A stretch of DNA of 64,000 bases from NCBI RefSeq assembly GCF_018861045.1, contig NZ_JAHKQJ010000002.1, forward strand, positions 62,001 through 126,000. The letters run 5' to 3'. Shown in pieces: positions 1 to 9,300 of this stretch. The notes below the pieces were generated by a model that did no database searches, was not told where the DNA came from, and was given only the letters and a program-made list of their open reading frames with translations. The DNA comes from Octadecabacter sp. B2R22. Its GTDB lineage: Bacteria > Pseudomonadota > Alphaproteobacteria > Rhodobacterales > Rhodobacteraceae. The position numbers and the translations under genes are program-made. Position 1 is the first letter of the stretch; every line of letters starts with the position of its first letter.

Positions 1-945
1 GATGCAGCCCTTCTGGAACTGGTGACGGCCATTGCGGATAAGCTCGGAACGCATGTGGAAGCCATGGTTGTTCATCTCGACGAAACTAGCCTTCACGCCC
101 ATTTTGAGATGCGCGCTTACGATGGGCGCGGTGTTCCGGTCAGCAAGGTTGCGACGTTTAAAGTGATGTCTGAACTTCAAGATATGACCGCGGATATCAT
201 GGCTATACATTGCCCCGGGATCGAGCGCGGACATAAGAAATTTGAGCGCATCAAGGCAGGTGCCGACTATGCCGACACACTCAACAGGTCGGTGAAACAG
301 CTACACCAAGACTTGCCCGCAGAGATCGCGGCGCGGCAAGCAAAGCTGACGGACCTTGAAGGACAGCAGGTCAAGCTGAGCGCTTCAATGAACAAGACTC
401 GAGGCTATCTTCAGAAACTCAATGCAAAGGTTAAGCTAAATGAAAAGGAAGCAACGCGTCTGAAAACATATGAGGCGCGCCTCGCCAAAAAAGACGTAGA
501 GCAAGCATCACTTGAGCAGCGGCACCTCCAAATGAAGGCACTGTTACCAACTGCGCAAGACGCCCTCAAAAGTCGCGAGATTGCGGTAATGCGAACAGAG
601 GATGATGCGCGTGTAAAGGTGGAGGCAGTTAATGCGAGCCTGGCCGCAATCGATGCCGTAGCACAAGAACTGGAGGGCGGGACAGTGGCGCGAGATGATC
701 AAGGTAAGATCAAAATGAATGACCCCAGTCCGGTGAGGGCAGCCCCCAAGGGCCTTGCTAAACGTCTTGTTCGGTTGGCTGGGCGTTTCCTGAAACTCCA
801 AGATCGAATGGTGCAAAAAGAGGGGTATCTGGATAAACTTGCCGCGGCCCTGAAGAGTTTGCTTGTACGTGATGATCTCCTCGATCACGCCCGCGCTGAA
901 GGTGAAAAGCTACGACAAGAACTGGATGATGGTCCGGAGTTTTAG
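1..945 (+). CDS. MobV/Pre-like plasmid mobilisation relaxase, 5' end outside window
   Basis: The reading frame is open at the first base, so the N-terminus lies outside the window. The GTG at 22 is probably internal. Near the left edge there is an HLDE-T-S-L-H-A-H stretch, which matches the His-x-His metal-binding motif (motif III) of MobV/Pre relaxases. These enzymes nick oriT and covalently hold the transferred strand. The rest of the visible 307 residues is charged and heptad-rich (about residues 90-210), as expected of the coiled-coil tail of this family. The catalytic N-terminal motif cannot be seen. No other conjugation gene is visible downstream, so this may be a mobilisable-element remnant. 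The family call rests on one motif and the overall layout. Confidence 0.6.
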   Translation, partial: DAALLELVTAIADKLGTHVEAMVVHLDETSLHAHFEMRAYDGRGVPVSKVATFKVMSELQDMTADIMAIHCPGIERGHKKFERIKAGADYADTLNRSVKQLHQDLPAEIAARQAKLTDLEGQQVKLSASMNKTRGYLQKLNAKVKLNEKEATRLKTYEARLAKKDVEQASLEQRHLQMKALLPTAQDALKSREIAVMRTEDDARVKVEAVNASLAAIDAVAQELEGGTVARDDQGKIKMNDPSPVRAAPKGLAKRLVRLAGRFLKLQDRMVQKEGYLDKLAAALKSLLVRDDLLDHARAEGEKLRQELDDGPEF

Positions 946-1233
946 CGGCAGATGTCTAAAAGGGGAACCGTCGCTCTCGGCCCTTAGCTGCTGTTAACGC
1001 AAGCTCTCGACGCCGCAGTGCAGCTTTCCCGAAGCGGACATTGGAACGGTTGTGCAGCAAATTGCTATGCTCGACGTCCGCTTTGCGGACAAAGCCCTAT
1101 TTCGTGGCGGCTGCGCTAATGTCGGCTTTCGAGAAATATGGCATCAAATCGATTGTATTTCTAACCCTTTCAAAAACAATCGTTTTGGAACGATGAACAG
1201 GGATGGCGAACTAGGATTTGTTGTGTTTGAATC
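946..1233. other. Intergenic DNA, no supported gene
   Basis: This 288-base stretch separates the relaxase from the Slam-like gene, which converges on it. A 61-codon frame at 1052-1237 has no ribosome binding site and no recognisable domain. I see no convincing promoter or terminator here. Confidence 0.4.
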
Positions 1234-2439
1234 TTAAAATCTGCGCGAAAGCGCGATGCCGCATGTCTGTGCCTGAACATCAAACAAGGCAACGTTTGAA
1301 CTTGTCGAAGTCATTGTACAGGTCAGCTTTGGCACGAGGCCGCTGAAACTGTATTGACTGTTGTAGATCGTGACCGAAAGGCTTGAAAAAGCATCCTCGC
1401 GCGCAAAGCCGAGGGCGCTGTCAAACTGGCGGTGGCCTGCCATGGCTTGGCCTGACAGTTCATATCCACCTTGAAACGCAGTGCTTGCGTTAAGTGTCGC
1501 GGCCTGACTCACGTAACTTTGGGCATCCAGCTCGGTATTCGTATGTTCAATCAAGAGCCCGAACCGAACCGTCGATGCGGGGTTTGGTGCAATGGTATAG
1601 CCTAAGCTAACCTGAGTCAGCAGACCATCGCCGCTGGTCGTACGCTCTGACTTTAAGTCCGAAAACTGCACGAACCCGTCGATGTGCTGTGAAGGGGCGA
1701 TCTGTCTGGTCGCGAAGACAGAGAGTCCTGTTCTTGCATAATCCCCACGCTCGCGGTCGCGTTCAATACGAAACACGCGCGCGCCAAAGTCACCAGCAAG
1801 GTAATTTCGCGAAGCCGTCAGGCCCACTTCTATTTCCGTTTCGGGGCTAAAAAGTGTGGAGTAAAAATGGCGTTCACCACGCCAATCAAAAACAATGCGT
1901 CCGTTGTTCCCAATATTTCCGCGTATATAGCCCCTCAGCCCGATCCGGCCTTCCCAACCGGATATTCTGCGGCTTTCGGGTGCGATAACACCGGTTCCCA
2001 GCACATTCGTAGTCAGCGTCGTATTGTCTGTTCCTTGGTTCAGGTTGGACGTTGGCGCATAGCTCAGGATGGCGCTGACACCAATCGGTCTCTCGGCCGT
2101 TATACGACGCAACACGGCTATATAGAGCGCGCGTTGTTCGGAAATTGCGCTGCGTTCTTTCAGTATTTCAAATTGATACTGTGCCGCTGCCAACTGTCCG
2201 TCGAGAAGCAGGGCGTATCCAAGTTCTTCCCTAATCGAAATGTTGTTTGGTTTGTCCCGTAAAATGGAACGCAACATTTCAATAGCGGCATCATAATCGC
2301 CCGTTTGGCGCAACATCTGCGCTTGACTAAAACTCTGGGGCTGTTCGATATCTTGCGCGTACGCACTTGAGCAAAGCGCCGCAAAAAGAAACGCGACGCC
2401 AATCATTTGCTGAAAGGCGCCGCGCAATTTTCGAGACAT
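1234..2439 (-). CDS. Slam-like (DUF560) outer-membrane lipoprotein translocon
   Basis: The 401-residue product has a signal peptide (hydrophobic run then A-Y-A-Q-D, cleavage near residue 28). A TPR-like helical segment follows (about 35-120, with a G-D-Y-D-A-A-I-E-M-L motif). The remaining ~270 residues are alternating polar/aromatic strands ending in Arg-Phe, the usual signature of a C-terminal beta-barrel. TPR plus a ~14-strand DUF560 barrel is the layout of Slam proteins, which move lipoproteins or soluble cargo across the outer membrane (the type XI secretion system). The start codon overlaps the stop of the upstream lipoprotein gene (TAATG), so the two are translationally coupled and probably act as translocon and cargo. 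A generic TPR-barrel protein remains possible. Confidence 0.7.
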   Translation of the reverse strand: MSRKLRGAFQQMIGVAFLFAALCSSAYAQDIEQPQSFSQAQMLRQTGDYDAAIEMLRSILRDKPNNISIREELGYALLLDGQLAAAQYQFEILKERSAISEQRALYIAVLRRITAERPIGVSAILSYAPTSNLNQGTDNTTLTTNVLGTGVIAPESRRISGWEGRIGLRGYIRGNIGNNGRIVFDWRGERHFYSTLFSPETEIEVGLTASRNYLAGDFGARVFRIERDRERGDYARTGLSVFATRQIAPSQHIDGFVQFSDLKSERTTSGDGLLTQVSLGYTIAPNPASTVRFGLLIEHTNTELDAQSYVSQAATLNASTAFQGGYELSGQAMAGHRQFDSALGFAREDAFSSLSVTIYNSQYSFSGLVPKLTCTMTSTSSNVALFDVQAQTCGIALSRRF

Positions 2440-3116
2440 TAGTTTGCAGTTCCAACTAATCCGCCGGCAACCACAGTGTTGCTGTCCGAACCTGAAAATG
2501 CTCCGATGACACCGGTGCTCCCAATCTGTCCGGTCAGATCAGCGTCGATTGATCCGGTTACAGAGCTTGTTGAAAATATGCTCGTGGCGATGTTGTAATT
2601 GACAACGACATTGCCCCCGACGTTTTGACCGTTAATGGTTCCGTTCACGTCCAAATCTGTTGTGCTGCCCGTTAATTGGCCCGTTCCGAAATCTGCGGTC
2701 AACGTTGTCTGGCCATCAAAGACTCGGCTGGCCCGTTCGCCGCTGATGAATGTGTCGCTGCGAGTAACATCGTCCACAATCTGATAATTGTAACTCGTTG
2801 AATACGTTACAACGCCGTCCGTCGTCACTGTCTCACCTACGGTTGGGTTGTCAGCAATGCCAGCAGCCGCCACGATCTGTCCGCGGGTCTGGTCGATACC
2901 CGTGGCATAAGCCACCAATCCGACGGTTGCATCACTGACGGACCCGTTTGTTTCAGATGAAAGGCCTACATTGACTTGCCCGCCCGACACCGACGCGACG
3001 CGACTTGTTGTCTTGCTGCTGGCCAAGCTATCGCCGCCACATCCTGCTAACACTGCGAGTGAAACACCCGAGACAATAATTTTAAATAAAGAACCATTTT
3101 TCTTAAGCATTGCCAT
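2439..3116 (-). CDS. Surface lipoprotein with TbpB-like C-terminal barrel, probable Slam cargo
   Basis: The 225-residue product starts with a lysine-rich n-region and a hydrophobic core ending in the lipobox L-A-G-C, so Cys26 should be lipidated. The mature protein is Gly/Ser/Thr-rich, with no cysteine beyond the lipidated one. Its C-terminal ~90 residues (FDGQTTLTADFGTG onward, then G-S-I-D-A-D-L and GVIGAFSGSDS) resemble the small eight-stranded barrel of TbpB/HpuA-type lipoproteins that serves as the Slam recognition domain. The start has GGAG four bases upstream. Its stop overlaps the start of the Slam-like gene. Ligand unknown; haem or metal-protein binding would be usual for the family, but nothing in the sequence proves it. 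Confidence 0.6.
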   Translation of the reverse strand: MAMLKKNGSLFKIIVSGVSLAVLAGCGGDSLASSKTTSRVASVSGGQVNVGLSSETNGSVSDATVGLVAYATGIDQTRGQIVAAAGIADNPTVGETVTTDGVVTYSTSYNYQIVDDVTRSDTFISGERASRVFDGQTTLTADFGTGQLTGSTTDLDVNGTINGQNVGGNVVVNYNIATSIFSTSSVTGSIDADLTGQIGSTGVIGAFSGSDSNTVVAGGLVGTAN

Positions 3117-3420
3117 TTCACTCCGTTGTATTCCTCTTGCGATTTTCTATCTATTCCAATGAGCTATTACCAGTCTTGAAGTATGCTCTGAAAATGGCCG
3201 TTTTTGACACAACAGCAAATCACTCCAAATGCCGCTGTCTAGAGCACCGTTCAAAACCCAACCGGTTATTGAAAGTAGCTGGAACGACGATGATGTCGGT
3301 CATTCGTGCACTATGCAGAAGCGGCCCAAAAGGGCTCTTTCGAGCAATTCGCTGCATTTTCAAACAAAATCATCGTCAAATCGGAGAGCGAGCGGCGGCT
3401 CTGCGGGACATTGTTGCCGT
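3117..3420. other. Upstream region of the lipoprotein-Slam pair
   Basis: About 300 bases hold no gene I can support. The plus-strand frames here (3110-3496 and 3229-3486) lack ribosome binding sites and family features. The promoter of the leftward lipoprotein-Slam operon must lie here; I could not pick confident -35/-10 boxes. No Fur-box-like palindrome was recognised. Confidence 0.35.
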
Positions 3421-3765
3421 TCAACTGGCCAAGCAAATTCCTCTGAAGTACAGCGGCCACAAACACCCGACAACAGGAAAGCATAGCGCTTCTTGATGGT
3501 CATCTCGTAGTGCGATCAAAGAGTGGTTCTGAGGCGTTCCATCCGGCGAAAGTTCGAAGAGATAGTAATCTGTTCCAGCGAATGCGCCAATTGGCTCAAT
3601 GAATTTTCCAATGTTTTCAGCTTGTTCGTTCGTCAGACCTGCACAGTTCTCCGCGATATAGGCTAGATCAAACTCCATCGCTCTTGTTTGCCGATTGGGG
3701 CTGAAAAAGTTTACGGTGATCACCAAAATCACGATGGTGAATAAAATCAAGATGCGAACAATCAT
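3421..3765 (-). CDS. Hypothetical small protein with N-terminal membrane anchor
   Basis: The 114-residue frame begins with a clear transmembrane or uncleaved signal segment (I-L-I-L-F-T-I-V-I-L-V-I-T-V). About 90 residues follow with four cysteines. There are two adjacent ATGs. A strong GGAGG at 3771-3775 sits five bases from the second, so I place the start at 3765 rather than 3768. The short frame upstream (3765-3953) ends in an overlapping ATGA. No family is recognised. The good ribosome binding site and membrane segment are the only support. Confidence 0.4.
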   Translation of the reverse strand: MIVRILILFTIVILVITVNFFSPNRQTRAMEFDLAYIAENCAGLTNEQAENIGKFIEPIGAFAGTDYYLFELSPDGTPQNHSLIALRDDHQEALCFPVVGCLWPLYFRGICLAS

Positions 3766-3943
3766 CATTTCCTCCTCTCATCTCGACGCAAGTCAGCGGG
3801 TTGTTCGCTTATTTGGAATGACAGCACTTTGGGCTCGTTGCCGCCGTTCGCTGCAGTTGAGAGTTCCACTTGCTGCCGAACGTCTGCTTTTTCATACGGC
3901 GAGCCCATTCTTCGCAACTGCGGCGAAGGTCCGGTTTCCGCCC

Positions 3944-4150
3944 TTACCGACAAATGCGTGTTTGATGTAGTTCTCGAAAACAGTGTCCAAATCGAGCTCC
4001 CGCATCCATTGAAACCGACACCCCACCCGTAAAACGGTGGGTTTTGTCGTTTATAGGACCTGATAGCGCCAAAATAGCCGCCAATTCACCATATAATTCA
4101 ATCACATGACCTCCGTCGGCGTTCTCATCTGGATGCAAGCGCACCTTGAG
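3944..4150 (-). pseudogene. C-terminal remnant of a site-specific recombinase
   Basis: Reading leftwards from the IS3 boundary, the frame is open straight out of the element and reads LKVRLHPDENADGG, then HVIELYGELAAILALSG, before running to a stop at 3944. A short acidic segment followed by IEL-x-GELAAILAL is typical of the extreme C-terminus of large serine recombinases. Everything upstream of it is missing, replaced by the IS3 element whose terminal repeat ends at 4149. I infer that the element, or a deletion next to it, removed the catalytic part. Confidence 0.45.
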
Positions 4151-4164
4151 GTGCCCCTAGTTTC

Positions 4165-4172
<8 letters not shown>
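4149..4172. repeat. IS3 left terminal inverted repeat
   Basis: The sequence starts AGGTGCCCCTAG and ends TAGACGC. It matches the reverse complement of 5356-5379 at 21 of 24 positions, with mismatches at positions 13, 16 and 17. Confidence 0.8.
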
Positions 4173-5037
<865 letters not shown>

Positions 5038-5041
<4 letters not shown>

Positions 5042-5319
5042 TGAGACTCGCGCGCGAAGTATGCGGTCGCTTTTTTTTGGATCGTGCGTTCCTCGGTCAC
5101 TCGCGCCAGCTCTCGCTTCAACCGCCTGATCTCGGCAGCCTGTTCTGCAACCTCTGATCTGGCCTGCGGTGACTTTGCAAACTGCGCCTTCCACGTGTAC
5201 GGCGACTTGGTGCTGATCCCCAGCCGTTCGGCAACCTCACTGACCGCGTATCCACGCTCAACAACCTGCGCCACCGCGTCCTGTTTGAACTCGTCTGTAA
5301 ATCGAATGCCCTTGCTCAT
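5038..5319 (-). CDS. IS3 transposase OrfA (helix-turn-helix subunit)
   Basis: The 93-residue product has the IS3 OrfA pattern. It shows an N-terminal helix-turn-helix (RFTDEFKQDAVAQVVERG, then VSEVAERLGIS) and a leucine-zipper stretch (AAEIRRLKRELARVTEE) ending FARESQ. An A-rich run inside the coding strand near 5068-5075, close to the orfA/orfB junction, is where fusion-frame slippage normally occurs in this family. Its stop overlaps the orfB GTG. OrfA looks intact, but its partner is broken. Confidence 0.85.
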
Positions 5320-5355
5320 ATCCGTCTCTCCTTGGTTCCAAAATTGCCAAGCAAA

Positions 5356-5379
5356 GCGTCTACAAATCTAGGGGCACCT
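5356..5379. repeat. IS3 right terminal inverted repeat
   Basis: This is the partner of 4149-4172. It starts GCGTCTAC and ends CTAGGGGCACCT. The foreign IS3 orfB fragment begins immediately outside it. Confidence 0.8.
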
Positions 5380-5844
5380 AAGCATTCAATGCGCGTGATC
5401 GGTTGGGCGGTGAGCAACAGGATGAAGCGTGACCTGGCAATCAGGGCGTTAAAGATGGCCATCGCGTTCCGGTCACCGTCAAAGGGCTGCATCCATCATA
5501 CGGATCGCGGCAGTCAGTATTGTTCGCATGATTATCAGAAGATCCTGCGACAGCACGGCTTCAAAGCGTCGATGAGTGGAAAGGGAAATTGCTACGATAA
5601 TGCCGCCGTTGAGACGTTCTTCAAAACCATCAAGGCAGAGCTGATCTGGCGGGACACCTGGAACACCCGCAGGGAGGCTGAGATGGCGATCTTCGAATAC
5701 ATCAACGGCTTCTATAATCCACGCCGTCGCCACACAGCACTGGGCTGGAAAAGCCCCGTCGCTTTCGAACGGAAGGTGGCTAACCAGCACAGGGGGCGGC
5801 ACGAAAGAGCGACAGGTCCAGATTCCAAAAATTTTGACGACTGA
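5380..5844 (+). pseudogene. 3' fragment of a second, different IS3 transposase OrfB
   Basis: From the IS3 boundary the plus strand reads SMRVIGWAVSNRMKRDLAIR, then CIHHTDRGSQYCSHDYQKIL, ASMSGKGNCYDNAAVETFF, and NGFYNPRRRHTALGWKSP before the stop at 5842-5844. This is the last ~140 residues of an IS3 OrfB with the second catalytic Asp and the Glu. The first Asp and the whole N-terminal half are absent. The subgroup differs from the neighbouring element. The missing half is not on the other side of that element, so a deletion accompanied the join. Confidence 0.8.
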
Positions 5845-6332
5845 CACCGCGAACATTGGCGGAGTTAAGGAGCTGCGCCTACAAAAGAAAATACAAAGAC
5901 CAATCGGGCATGAGCCAACCAAACATGAATTGGGTAAGCTCAGAACGGCGTGCCAATCACGCAACAGTCGTCCGCCGCGTCCAGTACATCGCCTGCTTTT
6001 TCCTTGTTTTACTCGTTCTGCTGATATTTTTTGGACACAACCAGAACGATAAATTCGGGCCCTGTATTGGTAATGATTATGTCGCCACAAGTTGGCATCT
6101 ATGACTGTTGAAGTCCTGGGATTTCAATTCCCTAGCGTCGCGATATAGATCCTAGGCAGAACCAATGCAAACCTCCAAATTTTGAGCGTCTGATATACAG
6201 TCAACGAGGGTTCAAGAATTGAACACGCGAATAGAACCAGTTTCAAACGCCGAAATTCATGGCGGCAAACGTGTCGTGGCTGCTCCGCGTCACAACGCCA
6301 AGACACACACGATCACCAATAATGAGGCCAAG
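5845..6332. other. Region upstream of the giant repeat protein
   Basis: Nearly 490 bases lie between the IS3 remnant and the chosen ATG of the giant gene. A 64-codon frame starting at 5910 has one strong membrane segment (I-A-C-F-F-L-V-L-L-V-L-L-I-F-F) but no convincing ribosome binding site. I do not call it. The promoter for the giant gene is probably here. A GAGGG at 6206-6210 precedes a possible TTG start at 6219, while GAGG at 6324-6327 precedes the preferred ATG. Confidence 0.35.
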
Positions 6333-9300
6333 ATGACCATTCTCCACAATGGGCTTACACTCATTTTGAATAAGCTGACCCAGAAACGAGAAACTCTTGC
6401 CGGCGTGCGCGCTTTCGCGCTCTCTCTGACAATTGCGTTGGCGACCGTCCTGTTTTCCTCAGGTTCAGCGCAGGCTCAATCGGCAGGACTCTCTAACAGC
6501 GTCTGCTCGGCAACAACGCCAACAGGTGCTTTCGATAACATTGGGATCAAGTGGGAGCATAACGCCAACTCTGGCACGTCCCCAGACGCTGTAATCGATC
6601 GAGGCGATCTTTTTACGTCTGCGTCCACGGCGTCCTATATTGGCATTAACGCGGCAATCAATTCCTACGACGTCAACATCGATAGCACGACAATCCCGAG
6701 CGCTCTTAGCGCCGGAGACTACATTCAATACTCCTTTACGACAGCGGCCTTTTCCGACCTGGTCGAACTGACGGGGGTCTCTTTCGCTGGATTCTCTCTC
6801 GGCCAGCCTTGGCACAATCAGGCATCAGGCACTTACAACTTCACGATCCAAATCGATGATGACGCGAGCTTTGGAAGTCCTGAAACCTTAATGGATAACA
6901 CACAAATTAACGACGGGAACATGCCCGGCGCTCAAGTCGTCTTTGGTCCTCAGGATTTTGGATCGTCCCTTTATAGTTTGGGCCATTACGACGCGACAGG
7001 AACGACTGTCGAACTGCAACCATCTACGACATACTATATGCGCGTTTTCCCCTACAACGTGACGGCAAGTGGGCAGGATGCCGGCCAACCCTATAGCAAT
7101 ATCGTGCTTTGGGACGACTTTATGCTAAAGGCAATCAGCTGCGCGGCGCCGGCTGAAGTGACAAGTTTTGGCACACGGTCCAGTGATATCGCCGCGGTTT
7201 GTAGCAATCCGGACATTTATAACACTTTCGAATTCGATGGGGACGGCGACACGACCCACGACGATTTGCGAATTACAACGACCAGTTCTGCATCGACAGG
7301 CGTTTCTTGGTCCAACCTAATGAGTGCTTACACAACTGACACCAGAAACTTTGACAGTAGTGAATATGCGTTGATCAATGGGCCGATAGGCCGGAATGGG
7401 TTTCGATATGAACTCTCAGAAGTACCCGGTCTTGATGATACCATCACTCAGAATTTCTCGGGCGAAATCGTATATGAACTTCTTTATCACCTGAATAGTC
7501 TTGACCAATTCGGGTTCTGGTTTGATCCCGCCGAAAACCCGAACGTTGGGTGGGAAATCGTAGCGGCAAGTGATGACAGCGAAAACATTGGAACAGGCGA
7601 TGTTCTTTTTCTAACCGACACGATCGAAGGTGATCAGGATACAACTGCAGGCCATGAACGCTTAGATGGCGACAGCGGCCGATCAGCGGACGGAACCGTC
7701 CGTCTGTTCACAACGGATGGCTCGCCAATTGAACAGTTGGTTTGGCACTTCAAAGAAGACCCCGTAAGAGGCAATCGCAACGATGGTGGTTACTTTGCGT
7801 TTCAATACTGCGCAGGTACGCCAGAGCTTGACGTCGCAAAGTCCGCGTCGATCGGGGATATCAATGCCGACGGCACCTATGACATCACCTACACGATCAC
7901 TGTAGAGAATACAGGCGAGCTGGATGTCAATTCGATCACTCTCGTTGACGATCTCACGGCGGTCGATCAATTGGGCTCAGCTTTCAAAAGTGTCGTAACC
8001 CCGCCGTATGTTTCTTCGGCCCCGACGGATGCAAACTCCACGGCTCCGACACCGAATGCCGCCTATGCCGGAACGGGCGATTTGATCACTGGCACGGCCG
8101 CTACTCTTGCGGTGGATGATAGTTTTGCCATTTCGTTTGTTGTCAAAGTTGATCCTGCGTTGACCTCCGGAACAGCGACCAACTCTGCCACAGCAACTGG
8201 TTTGCCGCCTGGCGGCACAGCGAGTGTGGATGAGGTCACCGATGTCAGTGATACAGACACCGCGCCGGATGGATCAGCCGATACGACAGACAACGAACCA
8301 GGCAGCATAGGTGTTCCAACGGTTCTGAATTTGCCAGCGGCGGAACCAGAACTCACCGTCGAAAAGGCGACAGGCACGCCGTCCGCACTCGCTCCGGACG
8401 GCACGTTTACGCAATCGTTCTCGATCGTTCTTGAGAACACAGGAGACGTCAACATTACAGCCCCATCGTTGGCAGATGATATAGAAGACGTTTTCGCAGA
8501 TGCATACGATCCATCAACGTTCGCGTCCGATGCAACCAACGGGGTAACTGCTGCTCCCTCAGTAAGCTACGTTGCCGCGACCGGAAGCACCGGAGCAACA
8601 CCCGCCGCAAATTCATCATTTGATGGAGACGGGACAACCGCCCTTTTAGACGGCTCCGGTGTTTTGTCGCCAGGCGACACTGTGACCGTGACGTTTACAG
8701 TTAAACTCGACGCGACAGAGATGTCTGGGGCGTTGGTTAATGAAGTGACCTCATCGGGCACACCAGTTTCTGGCACCCTGACTGTCGTTGGCGAAGATGA
8801 AAGCGGCGACCCAACCAACGATGGAACGGCCAGCTCCAATGTTCCGCAACCAGCAGATACCGGCGAGATCGGGCTAGTTAAGACGGCGACGTTGAATGAT
8901 GATGACGGCATGGCCGGTGTATCTGCCGGTGACACGATCGATTACGTTTACACCGTGACCAACCTGAGCAGCACGATGAACGCTTTGAATGTCACCGTGA
9001 CCGAAAGCGCGGCCGACTTTACCGGCACGGGCACACCTGCGCCAGCGCCGGTGAGCGACGCGAATGGCACGACGCTTGATACGACGGGCACGCTCAACGA
9101 TCTGGCACCTGGTGCGAGCATGACGTTCACGGCGTCTTACACGATCACGCAGGCGGACGTAGACGCCGGCAAGGTTGACAACCAAGCGGATGCAAACGCC
9201 ACCGATCCGTTCGGCAATGCCTTGAGCGATGCATCTGACGAGGCAACGCCGGGATCCACGGACAACGATCCAACCAGTGTTCCGCTGGCGGCGGGCCCTG

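Noticed and set aside
1052-1237. 61-codon frame after the relaxase
   Set aside because: No ribosome binding site and no recognisable feature.
3765-3953. 62-codon minus-strand frame before the small membrane protein
   Set aside because: Low-complexity composition and no family; the only hint is its ATGA overlap with the next frame.
6219-6332. TTG start for the giant protein
   Set aside because: It would put 38 extra hydrophilic residues before an already long signal peptide; the ATG at 6333 has a ribosome binding site. It cannot be fully excluded because GAGGG precedes the TTG.
8063-8935. Long minus-strand frames inside the giant gene (8063-8539, 8567-8935 and many more to 15934)
   Set aside because: They mirror the repeat composition (Ser/Val/Pro-rich), recur at the same repeat positions, and lack ribosome binding sites and domains.
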